In this document: in pieces, positions 16,979 to 25,300 of the stretch | How the letters are laid out: every line of letters begins with the position of its first letter | How positions within the stretch are numbered: the stretch's first letter is position 1 | Assembly: GCF_036226365.1 (NCBI RefSeq) | Contig: NZ_CP108462.1 | Span: forward strand, 6,091,501-6,155,500 | Direction of reading: 5' to 3' | DNA from: Streptomyces sp. NBC_01262 | GTDB taxonomy: Bacteria; Actinomycetota; Actinomycetes; Streptomycetales; Streptomycetaceae | Length of the DNA: 64,000 nucleotides | Notes under the pieces: generated by a model | Told to the model about the DNA's origin: nothing | What the model saw: the letters and a program-made list of their open reading frames with translations, nothing else | Database searches by the model: none | Made by a program: the position numbers and the translations under genes

Positions 16979-18982
16979 TCAGGCCTCCGGCCGCACCGTC
17001 CCGTCCGTCAGCCCGTCGTACAGCCCCTGCACCAGCCGGTCCCCGAGCTGCCCGGCCAGCCGCAGCGCCTCCTCGAAGGCGGCCAGCGTACGGAAGCGGT
17101 CCCCGTACCGCCGCTGGTCGGCCAGCGCGAGGCGGGGCAGTTGCAGGCGGCGTACGTCGAGCCGTGTCGAGGTCGACGCGTAGCTGCTGGCCTGGCGGTT
17201 GTTGGCCGTCCCGCGCAGGAAGCCGGCCAGGAACCAGGGGTCGAGGGCGGCCGGATCGGGGCGCAGCAGATACAGGTTGCGGCCCAGCGCCGCGCCCGCC
17301 GTCGCCTCGTCCACGACGCGGGCGGCCGAGCCGCGCCCCAGGACCGGGACCACGACATCGCCGGTCTCCACGATCACCGGCTCCTCGGCCGGGCCGTCGG
17401 GCAGGGTGCCGCTGGGCGCGGCTCCGGCGAGGACGTCGTGCTCGGTGAGCACGGCGGGGCCGGGGCCGGTGCCCGGGCCGCCCGCGCGCAGCAACAGGGC
17501 CCCCGCGCGGGCCAGCTCGCCGACCGTGGTCGCCGGCCAGCGCGCGGGCGGGCCGGCCACGGCCGGGGCGGGCGCCAGGTCCGACGTACGCCGCAGGGTC
17601 GCCGCCAGCCGGTCGCGTACGTCCGCGAGTTCGGCGGCGCCGCCGGGCGTGACGGGCGGCGGGAGGTGGCGGGCCGGGGCCAGGTCCACGTCGTCGTCCA
17701 GCAGGTCGATGACCTTCAGGGCGCGGCTGACGCCGGGGCGTTCCTCGGTCGTGCCATGCCGGTCGAAGGACCGCCAGGCGTCCAGAACCGTGCTGCGCAG
17801 GGCCTGCCAGGGCAGCTTCTCGCCGCCGGGGACGGCCAGTTCGGCGGTGTCCACGAGCAGCAGCCGCGGGGTGGGGCCGCCGCCGTCCTCCGGCCTGCGC
17901 AGCACCCACAGGTGCAGCGGGATCCCGTACGGCGGCGCGGCCCCGGCCGGCAGCGCGATCACCGCGCGCAGCGCGCCGCGCCGCAGCAGATCGGCCCGGA
18001 TCCGCCGCCCCGACCGGCGGGACGCGGCGGCCGGCGGCATCAGCAGCACGACGGCGCCCCCGTCGCGTACCCGGGCCAGCGCGTGCTGCACCCAGGCGAG
18101 CTCCGACTCGGTGCGGGCCGGGAAGCCGTACTCCCAGCGCGGGTCGTAGGCCAGTTCGTCATGGCCCCAGTTGCGCTCGTTGAACGGAGGATGGCACAGC
18201 ACGGCGTCCGCCGCGAGGTCCGGGAAGGCGTCGTCGCGCAGGCTGTCCCCGGCCCGCACCCGCAGCTCGGTGGTGGCCGGGTGGGCGTACAGCGCCAGCC
18301 GCAGCGCGGCCAGCGCCGCCAGGTCCGGATCCGCGTCCTGCCCCACGACGACCTCCGGCGCCTCCGCCGCCCGCAGCAGTGCCCCGGTCCCGCACGCCGG
18401 GTCGAACACGGTGCGCGCCGGGCCGGCGATCGCCGCCATCAGCTCCGCGAGTTCGGGCGGGGTGAGTGTGAACTGCCGTGGGTTGGCGTCCAGATACCGG
18501 CCCAGCAGGAATTCGTACGCCTGCCGGGCGCCCATCTCCTGCCCCAGCTCGGCGGCCGCGCGCAGCATGCCCGGCTCGACGGGCCGCCCGAGCGCCGGCC
18601 GCCGCGCCCCGAGGTGCGGCGCGAGGACGTCCTCCATCGCCCGGACCGGTGCGCGTCCGGCCTCCAGCTCCCGCAGTGCGTCCGGCCGGTCCCGTACGAG
18701 GAGCAGCACGGCCCCGGCCTGCCGCAGCGCGGTCACCGCGCCCGCCGGATGGCCCTCGACCCGCTGCCATACGCGCTCGCGCAACGGCACCTCGGCCAGC
18801 TTGCCCTGGTCCCGCAGCCATCGCTCGACCTCCGTCAGGGCGAACGCGGGGCTGGTGTCGGTGCCACCTATGGGCCTGGGGAAGTCGGCATGGCGGCGGC
18901 GCCAGTTGCTGACCGCGGCGCGCCCCACTCCGGCGAGCCGCGCGATCCCGGCAGCCGTCACCTCTGCTGCGTTCTCCGGCAC
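16979..18982 (-). CDS. N6-adenine DNA methylase-like protein with N-terminal HTH
   Basis: 667 residues. A winged/MerR-like helix-turn-helix (IARLAGVGRAAVSNWRRRH, about 13-31) is followed by a HsdM-type methylase domain with the SAM motif FDPACGTGALL (193-203). Motif IV reads CHPPFNERNWG, with His264 where Asn or Asp is required by active N6-adenine methylases ((N/D)PP(Y/F/W)). The C-terminal 250 residues resemble a specificity (HsdS-like) half, ending in a coiled RRYGDRFRTLAAFEEALRLA helix. No nuclease subunit adjoins it. It may thus be an orphan methylase, a DNA-binding regulator that lost catalysis, or part of a defence module with the nearby kinase. Confidence 0.85.
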   Translation of the reverse strand: MPENAAEVTAAGIARLAGVGRAAVSNWRRRHADFPRPIGGTDTSPAFALTEVERWLRDQGKLAEVPLRERVWQRVEGHPAGAVTALRQAGAVLLLVRDRPDALRELEAGRAPVRAMEDVLAPHLGARRPALGRPVEPGMLRAAAELGQEMGARQAYEFLLGRYLDANPRQFTLTPPELAELMAAIAGPARTVFDPACGTGALLRAAEAPEVVVGQDADPDLAALAALRLALYAHPATTELRVRAGDSLRDDAFPDLAADAVLCHPPFNERNWGHDELAYDPRWEYGFPARTESELAWVQHALARVRDGGAVVLLMPPAAASRRSGRRIRADLLRRGALRAVIALPAGAAPPYGIPLHLWVLRRPEDGGGPTPRLLLVDTAELAVPGGEKLPWQALRSTVLDAWRSFDRHGTTEERPGVSRALKVIDLLDDDVDLAPARHLPPPVTPGGAAELADVRDRLAATLRRTSDLAPAPAVAGPPARWPATTVGELARAGALLLRAGGPGTGPGPAVLTEHDVLAGAAPSGTLPDGPAEEPVIVETGDVVVPVLGRGSAARVVDEATAGAALGRNLYLLRPDPAALDPWFLAGFLRGTANNRQASSYASTSTRLDVRRLQLPRLALADQRRYGDRFRTLAAFEEALRLAGQLGDRLVQGLYDGLTDGTVRPEA

Positions 18983-19020
18983 CAGACGCCTCCCTTGCCC
19001 GTGGCCTCCTCTGTGGTCCC

Positions 19021-19136
19021 GATCATACCGATGAACGCGGGAGGCATCGCTTCACGGCGTGAACTCATCCTATTCAGTGAACCGTGTTGACTCGGTTCAC
19101 AATCGATGCTGTGATTGATCCATCGCTTCACGGCGT
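19021..19136 (+). promoter_or_regulatory. Promoter with a cluster of TTCAC/GTGAA half-sites
   Basis: A good promoter lies at TTGACT (19087-19092), 17-base spacer, TGTGAT (19110-19115), reading toward the lipoprotein gene. It is flanked by two copies of CATCGCTTCACGGCGT (19045-19060 and 19121-19136). The first copy runs into the palindrome TTCACGGCGTGAA (19051-19063). A second inverted repeat, GTGAACCG (19077-19084) and CGGTTCAC (19093-19100), straddles the -35 box. This looks like a multi-site operator. The divergent neighbour encodes a HTH protein, an obvious candidate binder. Confidence 0.65.
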
Positions 19137-19234
19137 CGCAGAAGAAGCCCGAGGGGGGTCCGCGCGCCGCGAGCGATCACAGCCGCCGGCGCCCATCGGC
19201 GCCGGCGGCATCGCCACCGCCGAGAGGAAACCCC

Positions 19235-20002
19235 ATGCACGCGACCGCGACTCCACGCATCAAGCGCGCCGCCCTGACCCTGACCCTCGGCGCGGCCACC
19301 GCCGCCGCCACCCTCGGTCTGGCCGCCTGCGGCACCCTCGCAGGCAGCGACAGCGGCTCCACCCCGCCCAAGAAGAAGACCATCGCCGACCTGACCGGGC
19401 CCCAGATCGCCAACAAGGCGCTCGCGGCCACCAAGTCCGCGACCTCGCTCACCATGGCGCTCGACGGCAAGGTCGACGGCGACGACATGACCTTCCGGAT
19501 GTCCCTGGACAAGAAGGGCGACTGCGCCGGCCGCTTCGAGACCTCCGACGGCGACATCCAGCTGCTCAAGGTCGGCGACACCGCCTACCTGAAGTTCGAC
19601 GACGCCTACTGGAAGTCCCAGGGCAAGGACGGCGAGGCCGCCAAGTCGCTCATAGCCGGCCGCTGGATGAAGACCAAGGCCACCGGCTCCGACGCCAAGG
19701 ACCTCACCGCCGCCTGCGACCTCTCCGAGGCCCTCTCCGACTTCGAGGGCGACGACAACGTCGCCAAGAAGGGCGCCCTCACCACCGTCGACGGCACCCC
19801 CGCCATCACACTCACCGAGAGCGACGGCACCGAGCACTACACCATGTACGTGGCCACCAAGGGCAAGCCCTACATCCTCAAGCTCGTCACCAAGGGCGGC
19901 AAGGAGCCCGGCACCGTGACCCTCTCCGGCTTCAACAAGCCCGTCGACGCCAAGGCCCCGGCCGCCAAGGACACCGTCGACCTCGACAAGCTCGGCGGCT
20001 GA
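19235..20002 (+). CDS. Secreted lipoprotein, LppX/LprG-like
   Basis: 255 residues. The lipobox is LGLAAC (Cys near residue 32) after a basic, hydrophobic signal. The body (ALAATKSATSLTMALDGKVDG ... MTFRMSLDKKGDCAGRFETSDG ... TAYLKFDDAYWKSQG) has the alternating-strand pattern of actinobacterial LppX/LprG-type lipoproteins that bind lipids in a beta-sheet cup. The ATG at 19235 is chosen because it precedes the signal and has GAGAGGA upstream; the frame is open to 19115. It is anchored on the outer face of the membrane. The ligand is unknown. Confidence 0.85.
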   Translation: MHATATPRIKRAALTLTLGAATAAATLGLAACGTLAGSDSGSTPPKKKTIADLTGPQIANKALAATKSATSLTMALDGKVDGDDMTFRMSLDKKGDCAGRFETSDGDIQLLKVGDTAYLKFDDAYWKSQGKDGEAAKSLIAGRWMKTKATGSDAKDLTAACDLSEALSDFEGDDNVAKKGALTTVDGTPAITLTESDGTEHYTMYVATKGKPYILKLVTKGGKEPGTVTLSGFNKPVDAKAPAAKDTVDLDKLGG

Positions 20003-20066
20003 CGCAGCCGGAAGATGCGTGTCCCAAATCGACATCGGCGGAGATCAGGGCCGTAAAGTACCGTTC

Positions 20067-20942
20067 GTGGCCATATCAAGGGTGGGAACCGCGCTGGCGG
20101 TTGTGACGATGACCGGCGTGGCCGGCATCGCGGGGTGCACGCCGACGACAACGACGGGTGCGGACGGCAACGAGGCGAACAAGGGCAGCGCGGGAAGCGC
20201 GCTGGCGGCGGTGAACGACCTGACGGTGAAGGGGAGGGCGCCCAAGACCGGGTATTCGCGGGCGCAGTTCGGGAAGTCGTGGGTGGATACGGACCACAAT
20301 TCGTGCGATACGCGCGACGACATACTGAAACGGGACATGACCGCCGAGAAGTTCACGGCGGCGCAGGGCGGCGACTGCGTGGTGACGTCGGGGACGCTGG
20401 CGGATCCGTACACGGGGACGACGATCAAGTTCACGCGCGGGAAGAGCACGGTGGACATAGACCATGTGGTCGCGCTGTCGGACGCCTGGCAGAAGGGCGC
20501 CGCGAAGTGGACGAAGGACAAGCGGGAGCAGATGGCGAACGACCCGCTGAATCTCCTCGCGGTGGACTACTCGTCGAACCGGATCAAGGGCGACGCGGAC
20601 GCGGCGACATGGCTGCCGTCGAACAAGGGCTTCAGGTGTGCGTATGTGGCCCGGCAGGTGGCGGTGAAGAAGAAGTACGGGGTGTGGGTGACGGCGGCGG
20701 AGAAGGCCGCCATGGTGAAGGTGCTGAACACATGCCCGGGGGAGGCGCTGCCGGACTCGGGCAAGCCCGTAGCGTCGTCCGGCGCGGCCGATGCCGGGAC
20801 GTCGGCTCCGGCAGCGGCGGCGACGCACTACGCGAACTGCGACGCCGTTCGGAAAGCGGGCGCCGCGCCGCTGCACAAGGGTGACCCCGGGTACTCCAGT
20901 GCGCTCGACAGGGACGGGGACGGAGTCGCCTGCGCGAGCTGA
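20067..20942 (+). CDS. Lipoprotein HNH nuclease with C-terminal excalibur domain
   Basis: About 291 residues from the GTG at 20067, chosen because it starts a lipoprotein signal (MAISRVGTALAVVTMTGVAGIAGC). The HNH core is DIDHVVALSDAW (130 on), then LLAVDYSSNRIKGDADAATWLPS. After an Ala/Ser/Pro linker, the last 38 residues (YANCDAVRKAGAAPLHKGDPGYSSALDRDGDGVACAS) form an excalibur calcium-binding domain with DRDGDGVAC. It is a surface-tethered, probably metal-dependent nuclease, paralogous to 5827-6471. The start is uncertain: a GTG at 20082 would shorten the signal by five residues. Confidence 0.85.
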   Translation: MAISRVGTALAVVTMTGVAGIAGCTPTTTTGADGNEANKGSAGSALAAVNDLTVKGRAPKTGYSRAQFGKSWVDTDHNSCDTRDDILKRDMTAEKFTAAQGGDCVVTSGTLADPYTGTTIKFTRGKSTVDIDHVVALSDAWQKGAAKWTKDKREQMANDPLNLLAVDYSSNRIKGDADAATWLPSNKGFRCAYVARQVAVKKKYGVWVTAAEKAAMVKVLNTCPGEALPDSGKPVASSGAADAGTSAPAAAATHYANCDAVRKAGAAPLHKGDPGYSSALDRDGDGVACAS

Positions 20943-21072
20943 GGCGCTACCTGACGGCGGCGTTCTCGTTTGCACGAGTGTGCGCGAGTGCTGGTTTCAC
21001 GGGGCAAGAGTCAATATCCTCGATCATCGCCAGGCTCGTGCACCGTCGCTCGATCCCTTGCCGGGAGGCAGA

Positions 21073-21699
21073 ATGTTCCGCCGCAGGACTGCGCTCTCCT
21101 TCACCGCCGCCGCCATGCTGGCCGCGACCCCACTGCTGACCTCGTGCGGAACGCCGCATGCCGGGGCGGCGGCGGTGGTCGGCGGGCAGCGGATCACTGT
21201 GACGGCGGTGCAGGCGAGGGTCGACGCGGTGCGGGCCGCGCAGGAGAAGTCGCCACAGGCGGCCCAGCTGATCCAGGCGAGCAGTGATCTGCAGCGCAAC
21301 ACGGTGCACAGCCTCGTCCAGGCCAAGATCGTCGACCAGGCGGCGAAGGACGCCGGGGTGTCGGTGACCACGCGCGAGGTGCAGCAGGCCAGGGCGGCGG
21401 CGGAGAAGCAGGCCGGCGGCAGGGCGAACCTGGAGGCACAGGTGCTGCAGACGTACGCGATGGTGCCGGCGGACATCGACGACAGCATCCGTACCGACCT
21501 GACGATGCAGAAGGTCGCCAAGTTCTACGGCGCCGACCTGCAGACGGCGGCCGGGCAGGCGGTCGTGGTCAAGGTGCTCCAGGGGACCTCCGACAAGCTC
21601 GGGATCGACGTCAACCCGCGCTACGGGAGCTGGAACTCCAAGAAGCTGACCCTCGACACCGCCACGGACCCGTGGTTGAAGACGGTCACCACCGCGTAG
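21073..21699 (+). CDS. SurA-N-like lipoprotein (secreted foldase-like)
   Basis: 208 residues, ATG with GGGAGG at 21063-21068. The signal MFRRRTALSFTAAAMLAATPLLTSC ends in a lipobox Cys. The region GGQRITVTAVQARVDAVR ... LQRNTVHSLVQAKIVDQAAKDAGVSVTTREVQ matches SurA N-terminal-type domains that cradle unfolded exported proteins. No PPIase (rotamase) domain follows, so it is a chaperone-like protein at most. It directly precedes mazG with a 31-base gap, a pairing I recall as common in Streptomyces. Confidence 0.85.
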   Translation: MFRRRTALSFTAAAMLAATPLLTSCGTPHAGAAAVVGGQRITVTAVQARVDAVRAAQEKSPQAAQLIQASSDLQRNTVHSLVQAKIVDQAAKDAGVSVTTREVQQARAAAEKQAGGRANLEAQVLQTYAMVPADIDDSIRTDLTMQKVAKFYGADLQTAAGQAVVVKVLQGTSDKLGIDVNPRYGSWNSKKLTLDTATDPWLKTVTTA

Positions 21700-21730
21700 A
21701 GCTGTCCTGGGGGCGAGGTACTTTCGTCGG

Positions 21731-22723
21731 GTGGACGAGAACCCGACGAATGACGCCCCCGAAGCTCCTGTGGCCCCCGGGCGGCTGCTGCTGCTCACCA
21801 CCACCCACCGGGTGGCCCCCGGCCTGCTCTCCTGGCCGGCCTGGGAGGCCCTGCGCGGCGCGGACGCCGTCATCTGCCCCGACGCCGTCCACCCGCTGCT
21901 TCCCTATCTGCGGGAAGCCGGTGTCCTCGTCGAGCATGCCTCGCCGAGCGGCCGGGAGCTGGTCGAGCGTACGGCCGGCGGCCGCACCGTCGTCTACCTG
22001 GCGGGCGGCGAGGGCGACCCGGCGGTCACCGACGAGCTGGCCCGCCTCGGCGGCTCCGGGCGCGTCGCCATGCCGGACCTGGAGCTGCTGCCGGGGTCGT
22101 ACGACCTGCCGGGGGCACGGCTGCTCGACCTGGTGCAGGTCATGGACCGGATCCGGGTGGAGTGCCCGTGGAGCAGCCGGCAGACGAGCGAGGAGCTGGC
22201 CAAGTACGGGGTCGAGGAGATCTACGAACTCGTCGAGGCGATCGAGGAGGGCGACCGCGACGCGCTGCGGGAGGAGCTCGGCGATGTGCTGCTCCAGGTG
22301 ATCTTCCACGCCCGGATCGCGGAGGACGACGAGGAGGCGCCCTTCTCGATCGACGACGTCGCGGGCGGGCTCATCGGCAAGCTCATCCACCGGCATCCCC
22401 ATGTCTTCGGCGACGCGGTCGCCGAGACGCCCGAGGACGTCCAGGCGCACTGGCAGCGTACGAAGGCGATAGAGAAGCGGCGCGACTCCGTCACGGAGGG
22501 GATCCCGCTCGGCCAGCCCGCGCTCGCGCTCGTCGCGAAGCTCGCAGGGCGGGCCCGGGCCGCGGGCCTGGACGTCGCGGTGCCGTCCACTGACGACGTG
22601 GGCGAGCGGCTGCTCGCGCTCGCGATCGCCGCCGAGGCCGCCGGCCTGGATCCGGAGTCCGCACTCCGGGACGCGGCCCGCCGCTACCGGGACGCGATCC
22701 GCGCGGCGGAGGCCTCCGGCTGA
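21731..22723 (+). CDS. mazG: Nucleoside triphosphate pyrophosphohydrolase MazG
   Basis: 330 residues, GTG start. The C-terminal two thirds are MazG: VQVMDRIRVECPWSSRQTSEEL, the metal-binding EEIYELVEAIEEGDRDALREELGDVLLQV and KLIHRHPHVFGD. It hydrolyses (d)NTPs to NMP and PPi, cleaning the nucleotide pool. The N-terminal 120 residues (LLLLTTTHRVAPGLLSWPAWEAL ... VVYLAGGEGDPAVTDEL) look like a degenerate tetrapyrrole-methylase-type domain as in YabN fusions, without a clear SAM pocket. Confidence 0.95.
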   Translation: MDENPTNDAPEAPVAPGRLLLLTTTHRVAPGLLSWPAWEALRGADAVICPDAVHPLLPYLREAGVLVEHASPSGRELVERTAGGRTVVYLAGGEGDPAVTDELARLGGSGRVAMPDLELLPGSYDLPGARLLDLVQVMDRIRVECPWSSRQTSEELAKYGVEEIYELVEAIEEGDRDALREELGDVLLQVIFHARIAEDDEEAPFSIDDVAGGLIGKLIHRHPHVFGDAVAETPEDVQAHWQRTKAIEKRRDSVTEGIPLGQPALALVAKLAGRARAAGLDVAVPSTDDVGERLLALAIAAEAAGLDPESALRDAARRYRDAIRAAEASG

Positions 22724-22766
22724 CAGGGGGATGTTGCCGGGGCCGGTACGGGGGTACAAATAGGGC

Positions 22767-23138
22767 ATGAGTGCACTGGAGCAGGTTCACCTGGCCATAC
22801 CGCACGATTACATCGTCGGCATCGTGCCACTGGTGGTGGGATTCTTCCTGGTCGGGATATTGGTCGGCGCCGTGGCCGTGGGCTTCTGGGCCCGGGACAA
22901 GGAGCCGCCGCCGGAGCAGAAGCCGCAGCTCCGCGCGGGGGCATGGCAGAAGCTGGAAGAGCAGGGCAGGGAAACGACGCCCGATCACGGTCCGGGGCAT
23001 CAGGAAGGGGAGCGGCACGGGCTCACCGAGCCCCGGGAGGTGGACGAGTGGGAGCCGACGCCGGACGGGTCGCGACGGCTGCCGCACTCCATGAAGGGCT
23101 ATGGCAACTGGGGCTCGCACTCGGCGCGCCCGTCGTAG
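22767..23138 (+). CDS. Small single-pass membrane protein (DUF6479-like)
   Basis: 123 residues. A short N-terminus, one strong membrane helix (IVGIVPLVVGFFLVGILVGAVAVGFWA, about 17-42), then a charged, Pro-rich tail ending in a conserved-looking block EWEPTPDGSRRLPHSMKGYGNWGSHSARPS. This resembles DUF6479 proteins of Streptomyces. The function is unknown. Located between mazG and endonuclease V, same strand. Confidence 0.8.
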   Translation: MSALEQVHLAIPHDYIVGIVPLVVGFFLVGILVGAVAVGFWARDKEPPPEQKPQLRAGAWQKLEEQGRETTPDHGPGHQEGERHGLTEPREVDEWEPTPDGSRRLPHSMKGYGNWGSHSARPS

Positions 23139-23171
23139 GCCCGCGCCAGCCCTGGCCCGTAGCCTCGCTCC

Positions 23172-23873
23172 ATGCATATAGAGGTACCCCACGCGTGGCC
23201 GGCGGACGAGGCCGAGGCCGTGGCCCTGCAGAACAGGCTGAGGAGCGCTGCCGACCATGTCGGCCCGGGGCCGCAGCGGCCGAGCCTGATCGCGGGGCTG
23301 GATGTGGCCTACCGGGGCGGCGGCGGGGCGGTGGGCGACGAGGTCGCGGCGGCCGTGGTGGTGGTCGACGCCGGGACGCTGGCCCCGGTCGAGCAGGCGA
23401 CAGCGGTGGGGCGGGCGACGTTCCCGTATGTGTCCGGGCTGTTCGCCTTCCGGGAGCTGCCGGTGCTGATCGAGGCCCTGAGGAAGCTCCGTACGACCCC
23501 TGACCTGCTGCTCTGCGACGGTCAGGGCCTGGCCCACACCCGCCGCTTCGGGCTGGCCTGCCACCTCGGGGTGATCACGGGCATCTCGACGGCAGGGGTG
23601 GCCAAGACCCCGTACCCGGCGGCCCACCAGGCCGGACACCTCGGCAGCGCCCGTGGCTCGTACGCGGACCTCAAGGAGGGCATGGAGCCGCTGGGCCGGG
23701 CGCTGCGCACACAGGACGGCGTGAAGCCGGTGTACGTGTCGACGGGGCACCGGATCGATCTGGACACCGCCTGCCGCCACGTCCTGGCCCTCGCCCCGAA
23801 GTACCGGCTGCCGGAGACGACCCGGCTGGCCGACCGCCTGAGCCGTGACGCTCTTGCTCTCGCCCTCGGCTAA
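23172..23873 (+). CDS. nfi: Endonuclease V
   Basis: 233 residues, the usual length. It cleaves near deoxyinosine and other deaminated bases. Seen motifs: GLDVAY with catalytic Asp44, PYVSGLFAFRELPVL, the second active-site strand LLLCDGQGLAHTRRFGLACHLG, and a C-terminal DTACRHVLALAPKYRLPETTRLAD. Complete and intact. With MazG next door, the neighbourhood limits damaged nucleotides in pool and DNA. Confidence 0.95.
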   Translation: MHIEVPHAWPADEAEAVALQNRLRSAADHVGPGPQRPSLIAGLDVAYRGGGGAVGDEVAAAVVVVDAGTLAPVEQATAVGRATFPYVSGLFAFRELPVLIEALRKLRTTPDLLLCDGQGLAHTRRFGLACHLGVITGISTAGVAKTPYPAAHQAGHLGSARGSYADLKEGMEPLGRALRTQDGVKPVYVSTGHRIDLDTACRHVLALAPKYRLPETTRLADRLSRDALALALG

Positions 23874-23882
23874 CGTCATCAG

Positions 23883-25148
23883 GTGCATGAGAAAGCTGTG
23901 ACCGCCGCCCCGGAACCCCCGCAGGCCCCGGAACTGTTCACCTGGGAGTTCGCCACCGACCCCTATCCCGCGTACGGGTGGCTGCGCGAGCACTCGCCCG
24001 TGCACCGCACCACCCTCCCCAGCGGGGTCGAGGCGTGGCTGGTCACCCGCTACGCGGACGCGCGGCAGGCGCTCGCGGACGCCCGGCTCAGCAAGAACCC
24101 GGTTCACCACAGCGAACGCGCCCATGCGAAGGGCAAGGTCGGGATCCCCGGTGAGCGCAGCGCCGACCTCATGACGCATCTGCTGAACATCGACCCGCCG
24201 GACCACACGCGGCTGCGCCGGCTGGTGTCGAAGGCGTTCACGCCCCGCCGGGTCGCGGAGTTCGCGCCGCGCGTGCAGGAACTGACCGATCGGCTCATCG
24301 ACGGGTTCGCGAAAACCGGCGAGGCGGATCTCATCCATGAGTTCGCGTTCCCGCTGCCGATCTACGCGATCTGCGATCTGCTCGGCGTCCCGGCGGAGGA
24401 CCAGGACGACTTCCGGGACTGGGCCGGGATGATGATCCGGCACGGCGGCGGGCCGCGCGGCGGGGTGGCCCGGGCGGTGAAGAAGATGCGGGCGTATCTG
24501 CTGGAGCTGATCCACCGCAAGCGGGCGGATCCCGGCGACGACCTGATCTCGGGGCTGATCAAGGCCAGCGACCATGGCGAGCACCTCACCGAGAACGAGG
24601 CGGCCGCGATGGCCTTCATCCTGCTGTTCGCCGGCTTCGAGACCACCGTCAACCTCATCGGCAACGGCATGTACACGCTGCTCCGGCATCCCGAGCAGCG
24701 CGCCGCACTCCAACTGGCCCTGGCCGAGGGCGACACCGCGCTGCTCGCGACCGCCGTCGAGGAACTGCTGCGCTACGACGGCCCGGTGGAGCTGGCGACC
24801 TGGCGCTTCGCGACCGAGCCGCTGACCATCGGCGGCCGGGCGATCGCGACCGGCGACCCGGTCCTGGTCGTCCTGGCCGCCGCCGACCGTGATCCGGCCC
24901 GCTTCGAGAGCCCGGACGCCCTGGATCTGACCCGCCGCGACAACCAGCACCTCGGCTACGGACACGGCATCCACTACTGCCTGGGCGCGCCGCTGGCCCG
25001 GCTGGAGGCCCAGGCCGCGCTCGCGACGCTGCTGACCCGACTGCCCGATCTGGAACTGGCCGTCGAGCCGTCCGAGCTGCGCTGGCGGGGCGGTCTGATC
25101 ATGCGCGGACTGCGAACTCTTCCCGTCGGATTTGCTCCTGAGCGGTAA
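23883..25148 (+). CDS. Cytochrome P450
   Basis: 421 residues, GTG start 9 bases after the endonuclease V stop. Complete P450: I-helix FAGFETT (249-255), K-helix ExxR (E294-R297), and the heme loop HLGYGHGIHYCLG with Cys366 as thiolate ligand. It is a soluble bacterial class I P450 needing ferredoxin and reductase, neither of which is nearby. It resembles CYP107-type enzymes common in Streptomyces, many acting on polyketides or small lipophilic compounds. The substrate cannot be told from sequence. Confidence 0.96.
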   Translation: MHEKAVTAAPEPPQAPELFTWEFATDPYPAYGWLREHSPVHRTTLPSGVEAWLVTRYADARQALADARLSKNPVHHSERAHAKGKVGIPGERSADLMTHLLNIDPPDHTRLRRLVSKAFTPRRVAEFAPRVQELTDRLIDGFAKTGEADLIHEFAFPLPIYAICDLLGVPAEDQDDFRDWAGMMIRHGGGPRGGVARAVKKMRAYLLELIHRKRADPGDDLISGLIKASDHGEHLTENEAAAMAFILLFAGFETTVNLIGNGMYTLLRHPEQRAALQLALAEGDTALLATAVEELLRYDGPVELATWRFATEPLTIGGRAIATGDPVLVVLAAADRDPARFESPDALDLTRRDNQHLGYGHGIHYCLGAPLARLEAQAALATLLTRLPDLELAVEPSELRWRGGLIMRGLRTLPVGFAPER

Positions 25149-25300
25149 CCACAGCCTGAACAGCGGTGATGCAGGAACTGACGCCGCGTCAAGACCGTGA
25201 TCTCGGCGTGATCTCCGATACATCGACTTGTGATGCCATGGCCAACGCCGCTACGTTCGGCCGTCGTCGCAATCTTCGAAACTCTGAGAAAGGCGATCGC

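Noticed and set aside
16820..19090. Long plus-strand frame opposite the methylase gene
   Set aside because: Shadow frame; the minus strand has SAM motifs and HTH.
25149..25300. Second ydaO riboswitch before the LysM-containing rpf
   Set aside because: The aptamer blocks (GGGGGACCCA, GACAGCTGACC) are absent.
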